The position numbers were made by a program, and so were the translations under genes. The notes below the pieces were generated by a model. It worked only from the letters and a program-made list of their open reading frames with translations. It ran no database searches and was not told where the DNA came from. A stretch of 64,000 nucleotides of DNA from NCBI GenBank assembly GCA_003952965.2, contig CM025854.1, forward strand, positions 1,370,858 through 1,434,857. The letters run 5' to 3'. How positions within the stretch are numbered: the first letter of the stretch is position 1; every line of letters begins with the position of its first letter. This stretch comes from Morella rubra. Lineage: Eukaryota > Streptophyta > Magnoliopsida > Fagales > Myricaceae. Below, in pieces: positions 1-11,919 of this stretch.

Positions 1-1828
1 CAGGCGAGATACTCATTGATATGAGTTTCCCTGTATATTGGCGGGCATTCGTCCGATAGAAACTCCTTTATTGGGCCATATGGTTTAAATTTATGTGCAG
101 CACTTGGATACAGAAAGCATGCAACTGAAACCCTGGGCCCAATCTGTCCAACCAGTACCCTATGCTCCACGCCTCGGAACTTGCCATTTGTGATGAGCTA
201 CAAAATTTTTGAAAAGCCAACCAGATTGTGATGCATGATGGATAATAATAGATAACGAGATAGACATAAATTGAACCTTTCCAAAGGATCTCTCTCGCCA
301 GTTAATGACGCCATTATCAACTCCTGGCGTCTGTCAGATTCTGTTTTGGCTACTAGGCATGTTAGAGAGTTCTTTTTTTCAAAAACAAAAAAAAAATAAT
401 CAAGACAGCTAGCTCTCAGTAACATCAAGTAGGTTTGAAAACCTCAATCACATGCTCTGAGAGGCATGTGACTCTCCAGAAAGGCGACAGGCCAACCACG
501 AAGGGGCTAACGGGGCATGTTAGAGAGTTCTCCTAATTTGCTTTGATGTAGACTCCTTATTATTGCAGGTGGTCCTTCCCTGCTGTGTTTAGGGCTTGCC
601 CTTATTTTGTATGGTTTAAACTTTCATTAATAAGCTTACCATTTACCCAAAAAACGATGGATGAAACCATGAACAAGGGCAAAAGCAGAGAGACCGAGTA
701 CTATTCGCTTCATTTAGTTCTTTGGGTTTCTAATTGGTATTTGATTCTTCAACCATCAGGGTTAGCACTTCCGGAATACGTACCGTGTCCGTGTGCTTGT
801 AGGCTTGCTTATATGTTGTTTCATTCAATTCTATATACCCCTATCAAGAAAGAAAACGAATTATGTGAAAAGAAATTGCAGTACCTGAAGAAAGTCACCG
901 ATATTGGCTACTATTGCTCCCTGCACTGGTGGAACGCCAACCCAGTGGTTTTTGTGGAGGACTTCGAGGCCACCAATGTTGTCTTGCAGGAGCAAAGTTA
1001 GACAGCCTGGGTCTGAATGCTTTGTTGTGCCAAGAGTCAAGTCTGGTTCAGGACAAGGTGGGTAATAGTGGCCCACTACTGATTCAATTTTCATACACTC
1101 TATGCGAGCTAGGTAGTCAGCGCTGAGACCCAGCGCCTCTGAAAGTAATTCTGAGAGCTTGCTGCTTAGTTCGGTGAGGTACTCCATATATTCGCTTACA
1201 GCCTCCCTGAAAAACAAGGCAGAAGTATTACTTTGACTTCGCAGAGGCAGTATATAATGCAAGTGCCTTTGAATTCATTTCAATCATAGTTTTGGTACCT
1301 GCATACAAATGGAAATGCTTCAGGCTTAATGGAGCCGTCTTGGAAATCAAATAAAATTGAATCCCTCCAATTCGCTGCCTTCGACACAAGAAGATCGCCA
1401 TTGCAGTAATACCTAACTGGTTGCTTGTAATCGCGCGAATACCACTCCATCTTCTCTTCCTTCGGTTGCTCATGGAATCGTCGCACAGCTTCTAACATGT
1501 TGTCCATGACCCTAGCAGGTATTCCATGATTAACCATTTGAAAGAAGCCCCATGTTTCTGATGCTTTACGTATTTGACAGACTATCTCTACCCGCTGGCA
1601 ACTTTCAAGGCCTTGGAGATCTATCAAAGGAACTTGGTATTGTTCAGTGGCTGGAGATGACTTTGGCCGGCTCTCTGGTGGATGGATCATGAACCTTGGA
1701 ACCTTGGCCACACCGGAGTCTACTAGTCCTTTAACTCCAGCTTTTGTTTCTTCAAACTCCTTGACTTCCTTGGCTCTGTCATACCCAATACCATTTCCAG
1801 GAATTGTTATCCCTGCGTTGAGTGCCAT
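1..1828 (-). CDS. 2-oxoglutarate/Fe(II)-dependent dioxygenase, ACC-oxidase-homolog type (3' end cut by window edge)
   Basis: I read three exons: 1299-1828, 885-1206 and 1-197 (running off the window), all with GT..AG borders and matching phases. Together they give about 349 codons, nearly the whole of a family of about 365 residues. The N-terminal DIOX_N part contains the family block [12 protein letters not shown] and, later, [10 protein letters not shown]. The C-terminal jelly roll has the iron ligands in HSDPG and in VEHRV, and the 2OG-binding R..S in GPRVS. The start is the ATG at 1828, because the frame further upstream has no ATG before a stop. Members are soluble oxidases of specialised metabolism; deacetoxyvindoline 4-hydroxylase and the Arabidopsis ACC-oxidase homologs are relatives. 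It is not true ACC oxidase, and the substrate cannot be told from sequence. Intron 2 (198-884) holds only chance open frames. Confidence 0.9.
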
Positions 1829-3065
1829 ACTAGAACTGGTAGATTTTGGACTCACGAAATCGTATTGCTTCCTCAGAATTTAGGGGTTGAAAGTGGTCAT
1901 TCGAACAAAAAGAAGGGTACAAGATGCTAATGTTGAATGGCAGAACTTGGAGACCAAGATGCCTGCTGTGTGATTTTAAAAATGTGAGTAGTTGGACAAA
2001 AGACCAAGACAATGAGATTCCCACTTTTGGCCTCTACCAAACGTTCATTGTTTTCAGATGTTACAATTCAGTGACGCAAGGGAAACAGGTGGCGTATTAA
2101 ATATTATCCTTGGATTGTCTGACCCCTTCTACATCCCCAGTACGCCCGTAAAAAGGAAGTCTTCGCTTGATAACTTTGGCCCTCTGCGGTAACTACTTGC
2201 CAAAGTGACGAAAGGCTTCCATGTCTACCGTAACCTCATAGATTAAAACCAGGATCAGTGCATGGTGCTTATCAAACCGACCGAATCATAGAATGTCAGC
2301 CACTATCTATTTTCAAGAAACAAACACAGGATTTGTGGCACAGAAATGCAGCATTTACATGAAGTTTTCAATGCTCCTGACTTGATATCTTTCTAGCCCA
2401 TTGCACTCATGTTTTGTAGTTTTCTGATCTTGCTTCCGCATTAGGGAACCGACCGATTGGTCAGAAGAGATGTTCGAATCGTTCTGAGTGTAAGTCCGAC
2501 ACTAGACAGACAGAAAAGTTATATGAGCTCCAGCTACAGCAAAGAAAATATATGAGAGCTCCAGCTGCAACATGTGTGTTGACTGTTGACAGGCATGTCA
2601 TATGCACACCGCTACATATATGCAGTAGTGTTTTTATGTTCTGTTTTTGAGGTACCTGACAAGATCGAAGATGAGGAACTTGGGTTTGACATGGTGTGGG
2701 CCAGCCGGGGCTGACCGGAGCGCCTGAAGACTTGCGCCCATCCCCGTGAAAGAGGCCGGGCGCGTGAGATCCACTCACGGGCATGGGCGCACATGAGACA
2801 CTAAAGGAGGCACCCATTGATCCAGAACCACTCTAGGCCGCTTGTGTCCACCAAAAGCCATTGTAGACTTCAAGATCTAGCCTTCAAATGCGCTGGCAAA
2901 ATACCCCAAAAAAAGGCCAAATAAGGAGTTTTATTGGTCGGTTTGGCCACTAGGGAGTAGGAGATGAAGGGAGTTAGCAATGGGGATCGGGGGAGGGGGA
3001 TTCTAGAGAGTGGGTACAGAGAGCCCTCTCTCTCTCTCTCTAGAGCGTCTAGAATTTTCTCAAGT

Positions 3066-3260
3066 ACTGAATTCTCCTAAGAGCGATAGCTTAGTAGTTG
3101 AAAGTATGTACTTTCAATCCAGGCGAACAATATTAGTAGACAAACGTGAGTTCGAATTCTACAACATGTGACCAAATGCTTGAATCAACTGATACTTAAA
3201 AACTATAGAGCCGGTTTAAGTGTACAGAGTTCTCTCTTGTTCTCTTAATCCCATCAGTTG
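3066..3260 (+). mobile_element. Possible tRNA-derived SINE remnant
   Basis: A Pol III A-box-like string (TAGCTTAGTAG, near 3084) is followed by a good B-box (GTTCGAATTC, near 3152). The spacing of about 65 bases is longer than in a tRNA, which fits a SINE head or a diverged tRNA-like sequence better than a functional tRNA. No clear tail or target duplication was found, so the borders are approximate. Confidence 0.35.
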
Positions 3261-3499
3261 TCTCTCAACTAAGCTAGGTTCGTCCAAATGGAGTGCACAA
3301 GTTGATTATAGATTTCACTCGTAAACCTTTTTTTTTTTTTTTAACTTTTTAGCCTTAATACTATAAAACTTATTTGCAAAAAAAATATATGAAGTATATA
3401 CTTTTTTCTTCCTAGTATCACACATACTTGAGGCGTTGCTTAGGAGGTAAAGGCCTCAGCTGTCTACTTCTTGAGCCGACCTTGCTCATGATAAACACA

Positions 3500-3911
3500 T
3501 TGAATTTGCAATGGACATAGGCCTAATGGCTAACCGAAGTTGAAAAAAAAAAAATAAAGAGTTTAATTAATCCCTTTCTTCTCATTTTTGAAATCCACAA
3601 TCAACACAACCACGTAAGATAGGCATAATATTTGTTTTTCAAACTTTTATATTTTGCTCTTTACTCAGAGAATTCCAAAAACTATTTAAATTTAGGTAAC
3701 TCTTTTAGGTTATTTGCATATAAGTATTATGAAGGAGGTAAAAACTTCTTAATGTTGAATTTGCTACGGACATAGGCCTAACGGCTAACCGAAGTTAAAA
3801 AAATAAATAAAGAGTTTCATTAATCCCTTTCTTCTCATTTTTGAGAATCCACAATCAACACAACCACGTAAGATAGGCATAATATTTGTTTTTCAAACTT
3901 TTATATTTTGC
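3500..3911 (+). repeat. Direct repeat of about 157 bp, two copies
   Basis: Positions 3500-3657 and 3755-3911 are near copies. They share the ACATAGGCCTAA.GGCTAACC head, the ATCCACAATCAACACAACC middle and the TTTCAAACTTTTATATTTTG end. They differ by a few substitutions and small indels, and about 97 bp of unrelated DNA separates them. No coding potential was seen. Confidence 0.85.
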
Positions 3912-4772
3912 AATTTTTAACTACTACTCATTTTATAGTTAGCACCATAAACTACCAAATTCGGTATGTTACAATTTAAATTAAGATTTCATTGTTAAAT
4001 CAATAAATAAATAAATAAAAAGGATGCCAAGCACAATCTTAATGGTCAAATTGTAACATAGGGTGCCGGACTTATTAGTTTAGGATATAAAATGTAAAAT
4101 ATAGTAAAAAAATATAACAATATATATATATATATACAGGAGTATCAAAATTGGACTTCCAATAATTCCAAACCCACATTTGGATTTCTACAATTGAGCG
4201 AGACATATAACCCACATTTGGATTTCTTCAATAAAATAACTATTCTAATAAATTTATATTTTCTCTAGCACTTGAAGAACACTAATCAAACACCAAAACA
4301 AGATACCAAACGAACGGTTGGAGTAGCTTATCATTTGGCAAAACTGAATACACGATATTAAAACCCAGCTCAATTTCATATCAGACGTTAGTGCTCTTCA
4401 GAAGGGTCCGCAGTAGAAAACATATTTCTCGCGCATAAACCTCTGACAATTGATGAAGAACGTTGTCAGTTAAAAGTATCTGGACAAACCTTAAGGCAAA
4501 GAGCCCTTCTTTTATAAAAAGTTGCTCATAAGAAGTAGCTCCCCACGCTCAACGCAAGGAAAAAAAACAAATTCAAAATCCATGAGGAACAAAATAACCC
4601 ATGAAATAACTGGGGAAGAGTGCACCAAAATGACTTGAAAACCGAATATGGGCCCTAAAACCTACACGCTGAAGCCGTATCCTAGAAGACTAAGAAGATG
4701 CCTTTCAATATAAAAAGAAAATTAAATAGGCTTCTTGGTGATTGCAGATGTCTCTTACACCTACACTTCCTT

Positions 4773-6521
4773 TTAGACAGTTTTCGTTTTAGGAACCTTC
4801 TTCTTGGAGTGTCTCCTAGGCATTGCGTTCTTCATTCCAATGAAAAACAACAGTGCCCCAAAAAGAGCCATGTTCTGCAACAAATGAAATACGACAACAC
4901 TTAAGACTTGATAAGACCGTGTGGAACAGACTATAATCCCGTCTATATTTCAGTAGTAAAAATTAAGGCAATGAAGAAACCTGTGTAAATTTGATAAAAA
5001 GTTGAACAAATTCTTTCTCCTCACTGTCATAGTTGTAGAAATCATATAAAATAGGAGTAGCAATCAGCTGATGCAAAACCTGCACAAAGAAAATTAAAAC
5101 TTGTCAATCAGTAATTGGCCCAAAGGATAGGACCAAGATGCAGCTGGGCAGTGGCAAGTGGACTCAATTGGCCCTTATACATCTGCGAAACTCATAAAAG
5201 AACACACCATGAAGCATCTTTTAAATACTAACCAAAAGATAGGCTCCAAGAGAGCTGCCAAATATAAAGAGGATTCCTCCAATGCCCTTTAGTGCTATTG
5301 CTCCAGCAACTAAATATTTCACCTATGGAAAAACATCAAATAAAAAAATGCACAAAATGATGCCGCATTACAGGAGAAGCACACAAAGTGAGGTATATTG
5401 GTTGTCAGATATATTATTCAAAATCCTTAATATATAGTACAAACCTTATATCTCCTTCAGCCTATATTGTATCTAGGATGTGCAGGACATATACGCAACC
5501 CATTTCAAATTTTATCACTACTGCATCGTTGCCTTCTTACAAGCTCGGTCTCAGAATAGGTGTAAAGGAAACCCACATTCTACATCACCAGCGAATTTAG
5601 TTAATTCTTAACACTGACTTCCTACAACCTTGCCTTATATTAACACTCACTATGTTAATCCTAGGTGATGTTCGTTTTCATAAAATCTTTAGGATTCTGA
5701 TGAAATTGTGAATATTTAGGTGATGTTAAAGTTGTATTGGTGTGCGTGCAGAAGTTGTTAAAAGGGATTGGTGTGTGTAAAAAAGGTAATAAAGTGTTGT
5801 ATTAAAATACGTGTATGTTGTGATGTTTGGATTGTAAAAATAAAAATAGATACAAATCCTACAAAAAAGCTCATCACGAACATGCCCCTAGTCTTGTCAC
5901 ATTCACTGGGAGTAAGATGAAAAAGAAGATTAAAGGGCATTTCTCACCTATCCCATTACACACACAAATCAATTTCCAAAAAACCAAAACTAGGAAACTA
6001 GACATAACCTTCTCAAACAGAAATCCTATTTGTAATGTGGTAACCAGACTACCGACTTCATGAATCGACACCCTAAACTACCACCTCTTTTGCAATATGC
6101 ATCCCACATTCAGATCAAACAAATAGCTTACTTTTGGTCCATCTTAATTGTCAGATTTTAATCAGGTTTATATGGTGCAAACAAGGTGGTACTTAATAGA
6201 GGGGTATATTGCAAAATAGGTGGTGCTTTAGGGTGTTGATTGCCGAAATCGGTAGTTGCTTAGCACATTACAAATAGATTTCAGTTTGGTAGACACATTA
6301 GAAATAAGGGGTCAATTAGAGTAGGTTAGTTTAATTTTATCAACCAAAATTGGTTTCAGATTCACTTAGATCCACGACATGTGTATATTCCATTTACCAG
6401 ATTGTATCTCCCTTCACCTTTTCTTTTTGTTTATAGTTTGTTAAGCATTAATTCAACCAAACTAACAAGAATAACTTTAAACTACCTAAAATGACATGAC
6501 CAAACACTCAAAGAGAGGCAT

Positions 6522-6554
<33 letters not shown>

Positions 6555-7797
6555 TTCTCACTTCAACATCTGGCACTTGCATGGCAGTATGAGACTGAAA
6601 AAGTTTTGTAAATACATCAAACTTTGGTCCAAAAATCTTTGCTGCCAGCCCCCCATCAACCCCATATTCATTGAACCTATCAAAGGAAGACATCAGCATC
6701 TTGCAATCAAGAAATCGTATGAAACCTTACCAGCTAAAATATTAGCAGAAAGAGACAGAGGATGGCTTCAATAAAAGCAACACTAGTCATAAAAGAAAAG
6801 TCGGTGACGGATGTATTCTCCTATCACAGACCATGTCTTGTTAAGATCCAGCTTATATGGATTTCCAAAGGAGCTAAAGAATTAATCACAAGGTTTGAAA
6901 AAAATAGCAGAGAACAGGAATAATTATGTTATCAATTTCAGCCATATAATATATTAAATACCCAGACCTACCCATCAGGAGAAAGCTATTCATTAAACAC
7001 CAAACTTTCCTTCTATATCTTTTCAGAAATTCCTTTCCTTCAGGGCAGCTTAGAAGAAGCAACCCCATCCCATGCTACTAGTTAGGAGAGCTGTTCGCCT
7101 TCCAAATTCGTTATAATCAACCCAGAATTCATCTTTTGTCACTAGAAGTTCTACTTCCCTCGTAAAATCAATTAAAGAAACAGCCTTTAGACAGCATCAC
7201 CCATTGTCGCATTATATGCAAGCCCCTTGCAGTTCTAGACGAACCATAATTTGAACCGGATGCTACCCTAAAAGTAAGAACTATGTGTTCGTACTAATAC
7301 TGTAAAATTTCAAACAATACAAAGTTGAGACATCTGGCCTAATATGAAGTCAACCTATACATTTGAAGAAATCATCAACGCGTCATCATTAATTAATGAA
7401 GAAAGCTAGAATCATTGTCATTGATAAAGTTCATTAAACTAGGTTGGCAAATAACACTGAATTATTCAACCTCATTATTTACTTCTCGACCAAAAACACG
7501 CACTAACAAAGAAATGTAGATCTATAGTATGTGTCATTCTAAACGGTCAAACGCCGAGTTGCATCTAAGAATAACAGATCCAACAACAAGCATTCAGAAT
7601 CCAGGATTCATCTTCGCCTAACAAACGAGTATGCACTGCAGGATTAATAAAAAGCACAGTAAAAGAAAAAAATAATGGGAATATTGGAAGCATAGAAAGT
7701 TCAAAAAATCAGAGATTTCATATACTAACTCTTGGTAAGCAGAGAGTATGAAAATAGAGGCGAAGAGAACTCTCCCAAGAAACGAAGCGAAAGCCAT
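4773..7797 (-). CDS. HR-like lesion-inducing protein (DoxX-related plant family), 157 aa
   Basis: Five exons (7730-7797, 6562-6676, 5233-5322, 4981-5079, 4773-4874) join in phase to 474 nt, or 157 residues plus stop, the usual size for the family. The protein is hydrophobic with several membrane segments. It opens with MAFASFLGRVLFAS, then has FNEYGVDGG, GAIALKGIGGILFIFGSSLG and TPILYDFYNYD, and ends in a basic tail with PRRHSKKK. These blocks match plant HR-like lesion-inducing proteins, whose founding members caused necrotic lesions when expressed in tobacco. The molecular activity is unknown, and endomembrane localisation is inferred. The gene is divergent from the PPR gene at 8606. Intron 2 carries a foldback element. 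The 5' half (exon 1 and most of exon 2) lies inside a tandemly repeated block; this copy is the only complete one. Confidence 0.92.
6012..6290. mobile_element. MITE-like foldback element in intron 2 of the lesion-inducing-protein gene
   Basis: The arm 6012-6102 pairs imperfectly with the reverse complement of 6201-6290. Shared blocks include CTATTTGTAATGTG, ACTACCGA.TTC and ACACCCTAAA. The loop is about 100 bp and nothing is encoded. This is the form of a non-autonomous DNA transposon (MITE). Family and target duplication could not be fixed, and the ends are approximate. Confidence 0.65.
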
Positions 7798-8605
7798 GAA
7801 GAAAGAGAGAGAGAGACAGAGAGGAAATCTTGGTGAAGACCAGAAGACTGTCTGTGTCTCTTGCTGGTTTCTCTAGGACATGGAAAAGCTGGGAGAGATT
7901 TAAAAGAAATGTAGGAAGCCAGGGATATTAATGTCCAAATGCAAAGTCTTTGCGCGGCCGTTCCGCGGTGGGCTGCTTCTTAGTTGTCTAATTTGTGGAA
8001 ACAGATCCTATCTAATTTTCTGCTCTAATTTAATTTTCTGGTCAAATGGGGCAATTCCACGTATACCTAATAAGCGAATTTTATTAAAATAATTATATAC
8101 ATAATAAGTGTATTCTATTATAAGACTGGTATTAATTAAAAATTTACAAGACGAAAAAATTACTGAGATTCTAATCCGCTCCCAATTAACACATTTGACA
8201 ATTTAAGCGCTCTAATTTTTAAAATTAATTAATTTACATATTAAAATAAAATTTAATTGTCAAAAATCATGACACATAATTCATTTATAATATATGTTAC
8301 GTAATTTTAATGATTAAATCTTTTGTCGAGACGTGTAAATTGATAAAATTTGATAATTTTTTTAGCTAACCAATTTGGGTAACTGTAACTTTCGCTTGAA
8401 ATTGTTTTAGTAGTTACGTTTTCTCTTAATATTAACTACTAGGTTAAAAAAACACGTTCTTTAATATGAATAGTTGTATTACGCTGTAAAGTTGGGGCAA
8501 AGAGGTTTTCTAGAACCAAATCCGTAGACCGAGTTGAACCGACCCGGAGATGTTGTATAAACTGAACTGGTGCTGAGCCGCTAAAAGAAAAGACAGCAGG
8601 GATAC
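7798..8605. promoter_or_regulatory. Divergent promoter region shared by the lesion-inducing-protein and PPR genes (unit A)
   Basis: About 800 bp separates the ATG of the minus-strand gene (7797) from the ATG of the PPR gene (8606). The first part, next to 7797, is a GA-rich leader. The middle (8040-8480) is very AT-rich and probably unstructured. I see no gene in it. Promoter function is inferred from position. A patch at about 8286-8380 differs strongly from its counterpart in unit B. Confidence 0.5.
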
Positions 8606-10342
8606 ATGAGATCTATAACTAACTTCAACCGTTTTCCAATCCCAAACCAACTACGTCAGCCAAACCCACTTTCTCAGAACCAAACTGTATTTGATCTGTT
8701 AAAGAAATGTTCCAGCCAAAAGATCCTCGAATCTACATACGCCTATATGGTCAAAACCAATGGAAACCAAGACTGTTTCTTGGTGAACCAATTTATCAGC
8801 GCCAGTTCGACGCTCTCGCGCATAGATTATGCAGTTTTAGCATTTACGCAGATTGAGAATCCCAATGTTTTTGTCTATAATGCACTGATAAGAGGCTTTG
8901 TTTATCGTTCTTGCCCAAGTGAAGCTTTGGAGTGTTATATACAGATGTTGAGAGCTGAAGTTATGCCAACGAGTTATACGTTCTCATCGTTGATCAAGGC
9001 TTGCAGCTCCATATCGACTTTGGGTTCTGGTGACGCTCTACATTGTCAAATATGGAGAAACGGGTTTAGTTCACACGTGTTTGTTCAGACTGCTTTGATT
9101 GATTTCTACTCGAATTTGGGTGAAATTGGTAGATCGAGAAGGGTTTTTGATGAAATGCCTGAAAGAGATGTTTTTGCGTGGACTACGATGGTTTCGGCCC
9201 ATGTCCGAGCTGGGGATTTAGGTTTTGCGAGGAGATTGTTTGAGGAGATGCCTGAGAGGTGTACTGCTTCTTGGAACATCATGATTGATGGATACGCGAG
9301 AGGGGGGGATGTGGAGTCGGCGGAGTTGTTGTTCAATCAGATGCCTGCGAGGGACATAATCTCCTGGACAACCATGGTCAACTGCTATTCTCAGAGCAAG
9401 AAATTTAGAGAATCATTAGTGGTATTTAATGAGATGACAAACAATGGGATCAGTCCTGACGAAGTTACACTCGCAACTGTTATCTCGGCTTGTGCCCATC
9501 TCGGAGCACTTGACTTAGGGAAGGAGATACATCATTACGTGCTGCAGAATGGGTTTAATCTTGATGTTTATATAGGTTCTGCACTGATCGATATGTATGC
9601 CAAGTGTGGGAGCATAGAAAGGTCACTTGTGGTTTTCTTTAAGTTGCGGGAAAAAAACTTGTTTTGTTGGAATTCAGTAATTGAAGGGCTTGCAGCTCAC
9701 GGATATGCAGATGAAGCACTAAGGATGTTTGACAGTATGGAGAGAGAGAAGATCACACCAAATGGTGTTACTTTCATTAGCGTCCTAAGCGCCTGCACCC
9801 ATGCAGGACTAGTTGAAGAAGGCCGTTGGAGGTTTCTTAGCATGACTGATAACTATGCCATCCCTCTTGACGTTGGACACTACGGATGCATGGTTGATCT
9901 ACTGAGCAGAGCAGGCTTGCTTAAAGATGCACTTGAGCTGATAAGAAGCATGAAAGTTGAGCCCAACTCCGTTATCTGGGGCGCCTTGTTGGGTGGGTGT
10001 AAGGTCCATAGGAACTTGGAGGTTGCGCAAATTGCAGTTGCTGAATTGATGGTATTAGAGCCAGACAACAGTGGCTATCACAGTCTGCTGGTTAACATGT
10101 ATGCTGAAGTAAATAGATGGGGTGATGTTGCAAAAATCCGGTCAGCCATGAAAACTCTTAGGGTGGAAAAGAGATGTCCTGGATCTAGTTGGATTGAGAT
10201 GGAAAAGAAGATTCATCAGTTTGCAGCATCTGATAAATCTCATCCAGCTTCCGATGATATTTACTTGGTGCTGCCTGAATTAGATGGACAGCTGAAACAA
10301 GCGGGCTATGTATCTGAAGTGACATGGGGAGATTTAGGCTGA
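8606..10342 (+). CDS. Pentatricopeptide repeat protein, PLS class, E/E+ type, 578 aa (copy A)
   Basis: This is a single intronless frame of 578 codons, as usual for plant PPR genes. From about residue 60 it is built of PPR units with signatures such as VFVYNALIRGF, SWNIMIDGYARGGDVESA, ALIDMYAKCGSIE and GVTFISVLSACTHAGLVEEG. These follow the P-L-S pattern, then come the E motif (VIWGALLGGCKVHRNLE) and an E+-like tail (CPGSSWIEM). There is no DYW deaminase domain. PLS-E proteins bind single-stranded organelle RNA, mostly for C-to-U editing, and recruit a deaminase from elsewhere. The first 40 residues could be an organelle-targeting peptide, but I cannot say mitochondrion or plastid. It may be the counterpart of Arabidopsis At1g06143; that is recalled, not tested. 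The reading frame looks identical to the copy at 14002. Confidence 0.95.
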   Translation: MRSITNFNRFPIPNQLRQPNPLSQNQTVFDLLKKCSSQKILESTYAYMVKTNGNQDCFLVNQFISASSTLSRIDYAVLAFTQIENPNVFVYNALIRGFVYRSCPSEALECYIQMLRAEVMPTSYTFSSLIKACSSISTLGSGDALHCQIWRNGFSSHVFVQTALIDFYSNLGEIGRSRRVFDEMPERDVFAWTTMVSAHVRAGDLGFARRLFEEMPERCTASWNIMIDGYARGGDVESAELLFNQMPARDIISWTTMVNCYSQSKKFRESLVVFNEMTNNGISPDEVTLATVISACAHLGALDLGKEIHHYVLQNGFNLDVYIGSALIDMYAKCGSIERSLVVFFKLREKNLFCWNSVIEGLAAHGYADEALRMFDSMEREKITPNGVTFISVLSACTHAGLVEEGRWRFLSMTDNYAIPLDVGHYGCMVDLLSRAGLLKDALELIRSMKVEPNSVIWGALLGGCKVHRNLEVAQIAVAELMVLEPDNSGYHSLLVNMYAEVNRWGDVAKIRSAMKTLRVEKRCPGSSWIEMEKKIHQFAASDKSHPASDDIYLVLPELDGQLKQAGYVSEVTWGDLG

Positions 10343-10584
10343 ACTGCCTATACCCTGCTTAATTTTTTGTTAACAATAGATAACAATCAGTGTAAAAAAT
10401 AGAAAGAAGCTGCAAAGTTTCTATACAGGAAAAAAAAAAAAGAGAGAGAGAACAAAAGAACAAAAAAGAATCCTGAACTACCAACCTAGATTTTTTCTCG
10501 AGCTATTTTCAGTTGATCGTCACCAGAGCTTTTGACAGGGACTTAGGAAGAGTGTAAACAGAGAGTAGCTCATTATGGCGATAA

Positions 10585-11150
10585 TGTAGTTTTATACCCT
10601 TTTGATAATAGGTTATTGGATTTAAAATCTAAAAATTTTAGTCATTGAATTTTATACCCTTTTATAATAGGTCATTGAGTTTTAAACTTAAAGATTTTAA
10701 TCTTTGAGTTTTCGCCTCGTTAAAAAAATAGTTCTTCTATCAACTCTCCATCCAGCCTACTAAAAGCACAATGTCCAACTCAATAAAAATTCAGGTCAAT
10801 CGTCTAGGTGATACTCTCACTTGTCTAATAAATAAAACAGTACGTAACAAGGGAGAAGGATGTGCTTAAGTCAGGCAAGCTAGAATGATAACATTTTGTG
10901 AGATAAGGGTGGACAGTGGGTGACGTGATCTCATATGTGATTAACATAGCTTATTAGACAAGTGAGAGCGTCGACTGGTCGACGAACTTAGATTTTTATT
11001 GAGGTAAACCTTCTATCTTTAATAGGCTAAATAGAGATCTGATAGAAGGATTTGTTTTTTTTTAAACTCAAAATTTAAAGATTAGAATTTTTAATTTCAA
11101 AATTTAAAAAACTATGGTATAAAACTATTAAAATTTTTAGTTTTAAAAGC
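10585..11150. mobile_element. Inverted-repeat (MITE-like) element downstream of PPR copy A
   Basis: The arm of about 10585-10835 pairs with the reverse complement of about 10948-11150. Shared strings include ACTCTCACTTGTCTAATAA, AATAGGCTAAATAGA-like and CTTCTATCA motifs, and the AGTTTTATACC ends. About 110 bp lies between the arms. No coding frame is present. Long arms, small size and AT-richness fit a non-autonomous DNA transposon, perhaps Mutator-like, but no target duplication was identified. Confidence 0.6.
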
Positions 11151-11159
11151 CAAACTCGA

Positions 11160-11919
11160 GAACGGAAAATGATTTTTCTCAATATGCTGAAACTGGAAGT
11201 AAGTCCACCACATATCACGACGTTGTATCCATGGAAACGAAGACATAAAGAAGGCTATCCACCTATATACAGAATTGGCCTGGCATAGTCAGAGGAGTAG
11301 CTCTCTTTTGGCAGAATTTGTTTATTATGTCCGATAAGGTTGAGAAACTCCATTCATGAAACTGATTGGCGATAAGAAATAGCACCTAACGGAATTACTT
11401 GTTCTTGAACCATCCCGCTCTCCAAAATGCACCATTCCAAAGCATTTCTTGCTAGTCTGAACATTTTAGAACTCTCCCTGTCTGCAGTCCTCCGTAGTTA
11501 TCATATCTACTGGTCCTCTCTCTTCGCTGGAATAATCTTGAGGCAGCTTCAGTGGGGTGAACAATGGAGTCATGAACCTTCTCGAGGGGTGTCTCACGAG
11601 AGATGATCCCCTAATTAAAGGAAGCTTCCCATTTGAACTGGACTCGAGAATTACAATCATCTTTCATTCTTTGTAGATTGAAATAGCTTGCAACAAGCAA
11701 GCCGATTCTTTTTTCTGTTCTTTCTTCTTCTTAGTTTCCAACAAAATTTTGTAACCATTCACCAAATGTGCAAAGCTGATTAAATCTTTTCTTCTTCAGT
11801 TTATGAGTCGAGGCATTCGAACCAAACGAGTAAGACATCTTTACTAACTATGTACTAACTGTTCAGAGTAACCAAAATCATACAAGAAAGCTTCTTCATT
11901 TTTATACATAAAGCTAGCG
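11160..11919 (-). pseudogene. Truncated copy of the unassigned minus-strand unit (3' part only)
   Basis: This segment is the unit A counterpart of 16540-17345. It shares long blocks with it, such as GTGAATGGTTACAAAATTTTG on the minus strand, but differs by many one-base indels, so no frame stays open as far as in unit B. It stops at the duplication junction 11920 and has no promoter of its own. The parent gene is unrecognised, so calling it a pseudogene rests only on truncation and indels. Confidence 0.4.

Larger units (their letters stand above)
1829..4772. other. Intergenic region between dioxygenase and lesion-inducing-protein genes
   Basis: I see no supportable gene here. The stretch 2640-2830 is notably GC-rich, with a short hairpin around 2763-2780, and open frames cross it, but none resembles a protein family. 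A SINE-like segment (near 3066-3260), a duplicated 157-bp unit (3500-3911) and an AT microsatellite (near 4115-4135) are the only recognisable structures. The rest is AT-rich. The part next to 4772 is presumably the 3' UTR of the gene at 4773-7797. Confidence 0.6.

Noticed and set aside
198-428. 76-codon minus frame in the dioxygenase gene
   Set aside because: It lies wholly in intron 2 between good splice sites and has no family likeness.
2461-2817. GC-rich 118-codon minus frame
   Set aside because: No domain, odd composition set by the GC-rich patch, and a second overlapping frame looks equally good; no promoter or splice context.
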